Assembly (NCBI GenBank): GCA_935421135.1
Contig: OW285196.1
Span: 12,955,001-13,019,000 of the forward strand
Source of the DNA: Bugulina stolonifera
Lineage: Eukaryota > Bryozoa > Gymnolaemata > Cheilostomatida > Bugulidae
DNA: 64,000 nucleotides
Direction of reading: 5' to 3'
The position numbers were made by a program, and so were the translations under genes. This document shows positions 57,285-64,000 of this stretch, piece after piece. Numbering within the stretch: position 1 is the stretch's first letter; each line of letters starts with the position of its first letter. Below the pieces are notes generated by a model that was not told where the DNA came from, searched no databases, and worked only from the letters and a program-made list of their open reading frames with translations.

Positions 57285-60200
57285 TTAGAAAAAGTCGCAC
57301 TTATTTTTGGAGCTATTAGATCTTGTAGAAATAGGTGATGCATTATGGGACTTGTCTTCAGCCCCCACACCACTATCTAAATTGGGGCTGAGTCTATCAG
57401 CCATAGAATTATAATCTTTAGGAGAATCTATTCCGTGATCAGTGAACTTTGTAATAGGAGTTGGAGAGTGAGGAGGCGTACTTTTTGGTGATGTCTTCTG
57501 ACGAATCATAGTAGACATCTCACTGGCAGCGTTAGAAGTAGTAGGCCGGCCTTCATATGTCCGAGTAGTTTTTCCAGTACTATTTGAAGTAGAGCTCATT
57601 GACTCTTTCAGCTGCTGGTACTTTGCTTTGATAAACTGGACGTTACTTCCGCTAGCAACAAACACTAGAAAGCCGAAGAATCCATGTAGGCAGCAGAGAA
57701 TGATAAATATCATAGTCAAAACTTGGTTGGCCACAGGATATATCCGCCGATCTACAGACGCGGCAAGGACAGCAAATATCCAGTTGAAGCCCAGGACGAC
57801 TAGGAGTTTGAAGCAAAGGTAAATCTTTTCTCTGTGTGACTGCCGCACTCGACTTGTAGCTGCAGCAATTTGCCTCAGTCTCACCACCACTACTATGTAT
57901 ATCACCATAGCAATTGATAAACACAGGGCTATAGGTAATATGAAGAAAATTAAATTACCGTTTCTACTCCCCATAAAACAGTCCCGACCTCCATATTGTG
58001 GTGCCCATTGCGATGAAGGTAAATATTCATCCAATAACAATGCTGGGATAATGAAGATAAACGGTGCACAGATGCAACCTAGCCAGATGTAGAGTACTGT
58101 GCAGGAAGTAAATCGAGAATCTAAGTCTACAAATTGTAGCGATACTATGAGAAGTGATGCATAAACTATCATAAAAACGAAAGCTGCCACAAAGAAATAA
58201 TTGACCATTACTCCTAAGGCTTTACAAGCAGTATCATTGGGGTAATAGTAGAGCAGGCCTCGAAAGAGAAATGTTATGTATCCCAGTAGAAACATCAGCA
58301 TATTTCCAGCAATTGTAGAGCCGGGAATATTTCTCATTCGCTTGATCATGAAGAAGGCGACAAAAAAACCAATAAGAAATATGATGGAGAATATGCACAG
58401 AGCTAGAGTCAAATAGTCCTGGATGTTCTCAATCGTAGTCTTTTGTTCGGAACGACTGCGATTAATAGGTTTAGACGCTGGAAGACAAACGAACGTTAAA
58501 TTTCCTTCCACTCCAACAAATAGACTGTTGACAAAAGTTCCGTTGATAGTGATGGACCCATCGTCATGTATCACCATGTCATCGTTAGTGGAGACGGATG
58601 CGAGTAAGGTACAGGAGTGACAGTAGGCCATATTATTGGCTAGCTCCATATAGTAGGAATTCTTACTAAACTTGCTCGTTGAGACGCCATTTTCCTGTCC
58701 AATGCTGAGATACGAATCATACGTCACCTGCAAACATATTAATGTTATAGTAATACTTACGAGTAGCGAATTTATTTACATGCATATACATGTACTTGTA
58801 TAATATCAGTTATTATAAACTTTTTGCATTTGCTATCTGCATTATGATTAATAGCCACCTCCTTAATACAAGTCATATTCTTGATGTAAGAGAAAGAGCA
58901 ATTTCCTATTGTAATACAACTATTATTTTTAAAATAATCCTAATATACATGTATTTCTATTACAGTGTTACAAAATACTATTTATTGTAACATTGCATTA
59001 GATGAAATATACATTCTCCATCATACTGACAATATGGAAGTTGTCCTCTCATAAAACGATACCAATGACTCATTGAGCACTTACAGTTTCATCACATGTT
59101 GAAGTCTTCATATGGTCTCTACGCACACAGAGTCCTTTAAACAGGAAGGAGTCAGGCGGACATATTGGTGCACAGGTAACAGTTCTGGTGTCAAGGTATT
59201 CACCTACAGATTGCAAACATATGATTTTTCTCAGATCACAAGTGGGCTACTCAGTCTTGTATTCTGAGACATTAAATATTAGGTAACAGGATGAACAATA
59301 TATACTAAGCTCCTGGACTTACCAAAGCTACAGGTAGGGACGGAGGAGAGATCTCCTTGACATTCAGTGCCATCTTCAGCTACAAACAATAAGAACAGAG
59401 TTGCTACTCAACCTGATTATGGGAGACGAGATTAGTGCTAATCCTTCAGTTGAATGGATTATTACTAAGATTATTATATAGATTATGATAATAGTAAATG
59501 AGGCGCAAATGGAGTGTTAATAATCGTACAGGATAAAAATCTAGCCTTGAACATTATTTTGTCATGTACATGTATATCATATGAACCATATCAAAGTTAT
59601 TTGTTGAAGGAAGCTTAGGCTATAAAAACTTTCATATAAACTACCATTACATCTTTCAAGGTAGTTGATAAATTACCAACTTTTAAGATATCACTAACTC
59701 ACAAATAATCAGGTACATAAAAATTAGGCTAAGCATTATGTTGTGACCTAGCCTACGTACCTTGGCAAGCCATGCTACCCTCTGTAGAATATGGCTGCAC
59801 CAACACAGAGAATCCCAGAACAAACAGTTCTTTCTTATCATCTCCAGTCATGCATCCTGTTAATGGGCTGCAAATTTGACATTTCAGCTTCCCTAAAAGA
59901 GTTAATGTCAAAATATATAGTAAAATTAAACAACATGTTGCAAAGATTCAATTTAGGGCAAAAAAGACAAAAAGACTGATGTCTAATTCTAAGTACTCCA
60001 ATGAAATCATTAGGACAAGACAAAAGATGATAACTCCCAAGAAGTAGTCAATCCAAGGAATGACAACTCCTGTATCACATGCATCATTGCAATTCATCTT
60101 ACCATAGTCGATGTTGTTGCAGGTAGCACAATCAGCATTCCTATAGATAACTGATGGATTGTCCTCAGTGACTACATATGAAGCCCATCCATTCGCACAT

Positions 60201-63200
60201 TTATCCCTGACATCAGCTGGAGTACCTGCATATAGACATACCAGACTATGATACCATTGGTCAGGACTTGTAACTATGTAACATACTAAGCATTTGATAT
60301 TCAGTACTTATAGATGTAATACACCAGTAATAGGTCTTGCATTGACATATTGTATACATGTGACAGCTCGTAGAATGTAGAGGTGGGGGAACAGTTTGCA
60401 ACTGGATATTAGCAAATGATTTAGCACTGCAGGTACTGGGTTTCAGGGCTACGAAGCAATGACTACAATATTAACAGGAGTCCAACGGCAGTAGGCTAGA
60501 GTTTACAGAGCTGAGGCGGATCACACACTTACCAGGGGGACACGAATCCGTAACATTACTCAATGCATTACACATAACGTTCCTGAGTGCAGTGGAAGAG
60601 ATTACGGCCCCGATGTTGGATGATATCTCCTCCTTCAGCTCTGGTGGCGGTATCTGCTTAGCGTTATTATCAGGGAAGCACTGATTATTACTGAAATAGT
60701 GATCATACATCATCAATCTCCAGGTTATTCGAACAAAAGAGGTCAAATAATGATAATATCTGCTTTAATAGGTACCTCTTGTATTCAATGGAAAGCTGTT
60801 GTAAGCAGCAGTACTATAAAAAACATCGATACCATATTTCACTTATTTGGTGGCATTAAATTTAATCTGTGAGATTATAACAAGATCTTAAGATTATTAC
60901 AAGAGATGACGCGAGAGGGATAACTGATTCAGCAAAACCAGCTTCTTTCTTTTTATTTTAGGTCTATAAATCTTCATTATACTGGAGGATTAATACCGTT
61001 TAAGTAATTGTTTCCTTTATAGAAGAGTATGAGCTGGAAAGAGTTTAAAAGCAGAATTTCTAGACCACCATGATCAAAGTACAACCACAACTAAGGAGTG
61101 ACTCGACCAGAAGTCAACCATTCAACATTCATGGTCACTATTATACATTCAACCATTCTCTCAGAGGACTTGGTAGGGTGATTGGCGATACTGCTCACAC
61201 CACACCCAGCAACTACCAGATATCCCATGTTAAATCCTGCTAACAGACAGTGTACTAAGTCTGGCAAATTAGCAAATAAAAACAGCAGAAGTCATGTAGC
61301 AGATAGACCTAGAACACTAACTCGGAGCAGGTAAATACTATTTCTTACCTGCCAAGTTCTTCTAGTGTCTTCTGAAGATTAGGCTCATCCATGCTGAGCA
61401 GACCAAAGTTGGGATTGACGGGTATCTCTGTACAAAGCAATTTGAAGCTCCAAGGCCTCAGCACTTTGTACGGCTCACCATTGCACATGCCGCAGTAGAT
61501 GTTGGCATACGTTATCTTTGTCTTAGCACCCGTCACCTTAACTAACCTTTGACCTTTAGACAAACCTATAACAACATACAACAGAAGTTGGCTAGCAAAG
61601 TTTGTTAATTGTGAATATGTGATTGAACACATTCGTCTAAGGCATCTGTACTGAGCGATTCAGATTTCCCGGAGAGAAAACTCCAAAATATGACCAAAAT
61701 AATATTCTAATAACCACAAGGCATGATTAAATAAAATAGTATAGTGCTGCTAATAATGGACCATGAGCGATAGTATTTTACACATAGCCATGCATTTAGG
61801 AATGTTTTCTATACTTTTATATACCACACCAATTATACTCTTGTCCAGATTAGCATCTCAAAATATTTTCCAAATACTATTAGCTGAGTTTGTAAAGGTT
61901 GTAAAGATTGGAGGTGTTGGGGTAATAATTTCATCATGTAAGCAGATATCCTAAGGCTATAGACTACAGACTATATAACGCACACTTTAGGAAATGACCA
62001 TTATGTTGAAATAGTAGTGATTAGAGGTGGTGCAATCTCTATATATCACACTATAAGAAGAGAGATGGGAGGAAGTGCTAATTAACTTAAATACATGTAA
62101 TAATATAAATGTTTGTATCATAGACTAAGAGTAAGATACTGTTCAGGAAATGATGCGTGCAGTTGACACGCTTCAACCGAAGAACAGTTCAACACGGGTG
62201 TGACTAAATAAAGCAGAGGATGGTTGTAGGCCGACCTGGTACAGGCAGAAGCACTGCTAGAGAGGCATAAATCCTACATGTGCACCTACTTGTACTTAGC
62301 ATATATAGTAACATATATAGTAACATTATTTTAATATTCACATGGTATTAATTTATTTTCCTTGTTACCAATTAAACAATTCAAAGTGGCAGTAATAATT
62401 ACTATTCAATATCAATTAAATCAACAGACTAGAATGTTCCTACACATGTATATGGCAGTTCCTGCCAGCAACCAGTAGACCGTATTTGGTAACCAGCCAT
62501 TCCAACTGATGATAGACTACCATACAGATAGTTGATGTATATTTAGGAGATGAGGCAGATGGAGAGACTACAGATTTCATAACTAAAGCAGGTTGAAATA
62601 CAGAAGACTATTAGCGGTAGAGGTATAAGCAATTATAGTTGGCCTAAAGAACAATGAAATAAGTTCTTGTACAGAAACAGTGGGTAGGTGGACAGACAGA
62701 CATACTGCCAGATCTGAATCTATCAGTGCTAGCAGATGAAATATTATCATTAGTGTGGTGTGAGCCTTTCACTCAATCCTGTATATTATTCAATAGAATT
62801 TGACTCACTATTGCAAGGGAAAATAACTCCTAACAAGATATTCAAATGGCTGCTTTTACAGCCCGAACCAAAGCCACGAGACTATGTTTAGAAGTGTGTT
62901 ACTACCATTGGATGTGTACATGTGTATATCTACTGGTACCAGTGGTGTGGTGGTGGTAATTGTTTATTAATAACTCCACACCAGTCACACTGACGACAAT
63001 GAAAACACACCTCACATTGTTAGTGCCATGGACATGCATGGGTGTACACGCTACACAGCATAACTCTCAGCTGTGGAAGGCTATAAACTTTCAAGTATCC
63101 ATTTATAGATAAGTTGTTACACGGAACTCAATAAATATATTAATTTGTTACATTTGGTGAAAAATTATGACCATAAAGTGTGTGAATATTATATATATGT

Positions 63201-63726
63201 CAATAGACAGTCATGATATATTGGAAAATGGGATGAAATAAGACTTGGTTAATAGCATTAGGTCCATTAATTAAGATTATGCTGAAGTTATGTGGAAATA
63301 CGGCATATTTCACTTAGATATGGGTAGAGGATGTGAAACTGCTAGTAGATAGGGGCAAGACATAGCCTGGTACGGCACAAGTGACTTGTATAACTTGGCT
63401 AATGTCTACATGTTACTCAATTACCTTAAGGAACCAGTAAATGAACAATAATACAATAATACAAACGTAAATTGTACCTTTATAATACAACACTACATTA
63501 GTACATGTATATGTATCCTTTGTAGACCAGACTAGTATTGGGGCGCTAGATCTACTATGCTCCCGCCCCACCCTTACTACTACTCACCTTGCGTACATAA
63601 GGTACTAAGGCTGGAAGGTGCGGAGTCAGTGACCTCCTCAGGACAAGAGTCCACTACTGGCAGCACTGACCAGCCAAAATATTCACAGTTTGTGTATTTA
63701 GCTAGAGAGGTATCGAGGGCAGCAAT
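57285..63726 (-). CDS. Class-B-type 7TM receptor (Methuselah-like), N-terminus outside window
   Basis: Minus-strand exons 63726-63588, 61565-61349, 60690-60533, 60225-60103, 59892-59761, 59379-59323, 59203-59085 and 58727-57285 agree in phase and give about 790 aa. The last exon carries the whole membrane part: seven hydrophobic segments at ORF residues about 107-130, 142-162, 172-198, 209-234, 260-285, 305-326 and 333-360, with the TM3/loop-2 disulphide pair (DTACKALG and GGRDCFMG), then a Ser/Thr/Pro-rich tail of about 110 residues (SPKSTPPHSPTP). The upstream exons encode a Cys-rich ectodomain (CAPICPPDSFLFKGLC; CQICSPLTGC; CATCNNIDY). No canonical GPS cleavage motif is visible before TM1, which favours a Methuselah-like over a typical adhesion GPCR. 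The ligand is unknown. More exons must lie beyond 64000. Confidence 0.88.
61566..63587. other. Large intron of the receptor gene
   Basis: About 2 kb, the longest intron seen in this gene. AT-rich with no recognisable exon, transposon ends or RNA gene. Confidence 0.5.
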
Positions 63727-64000
63727 CTGTAATATAAATTGTATGTGAAACGTATGGAAAGACAACGCTACATGAACTTCAATCCAAACACCAAAGTCAG
63801 AGATGATTGTTTACTGTACTGAGAGATGTTTGACTGTAAACAAACAATCATCAGTAACAATAAAATTATTTATTACTAGCAAGTCATTAGGCCTACCAAC
63901 AAATGTACATGTTTATGTTAAGATGAATGTTACCTTAGACATAAAAGAGTAATATAAGTAAATAATACTAAAAAGGTGCCTGCTCTAATCTGATTGGTGA

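Overview
This is a window of nuclear DNA from an animal. It is AT-rich, intron-dense and repeat-rich, with GT-AG introns, polyadenylation signals, no operons and no prokaryotic gene layout. Two genes point to Metazoa: a complete PDZD8 orthologue (ER-anchored SMP/PDZ/C1 lipid-transfer tether) and a class-B seven-transmembrane receptor. A sponge or another early-branching invertebrate would fit the small exons, short introns and many MITEs, but that is a guess from style and not from a diagnostic marker.

Layout. 1-274: 5'-truncated LINE reverse transcriptase (minus). 274-3708: partial copy of the 3' half of a tandem-RRM gene whose complete version lies at 15825-21811; both copies carry minisatellites in the same introns. 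7673-13108: decayed Gypsy-type LTR retrotransposon (minus) with two LTRs and a 5-bp target duplication. 13493-15475: two hAT-type MITEs and an LTR-like element. 15825-21811: complete tandem-RRM gene, about 497 aa. 22785-28500: four non-autonomous DNA transposons, three with exact 8-bp target duplications, one nested element, and one insertion that splits a candidate exon. 28799-36615: two copies of 2-oxo-4-hydroxy-4-carboxy-5-ureidoimidazoline (OHCU) decarboxylase on the minus strand, separated by SINE, LTR-like and foldback elements. The upstream copy keeps the catalytic His/Glu pair; the downstream copy has lost the His. 37649-40991: small two-exon gene whose last exon lies inside a TIR-bounded segment. 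43295-53441: PDZD8, 18 exons, 1006 aa. 54002-54569: small coiled-coil protein gene, tail-to-tail with PDZD8. 57285 to the right edge: class-B GPCR on the minus strand, with its N-terminus outside the window.

The genes do not form one pathway. OHCU decarboxylase acts in urate breakdown, PDZD8 at membrane contact sites, the RRM protein presumably on RNA, and the GPCR at the cell surface. The most unusual features are splice-site-seeded minisatellites in the duplicated RRM gene, a His-less OHCU decarboxylase paralogue, GC-AG introns in two genes, and the density of transposons with readable target-site duplications. I did not find a clearly new multi-gene system. Exon boundaries were read by eye from splice motifs and reading-frame continuity.
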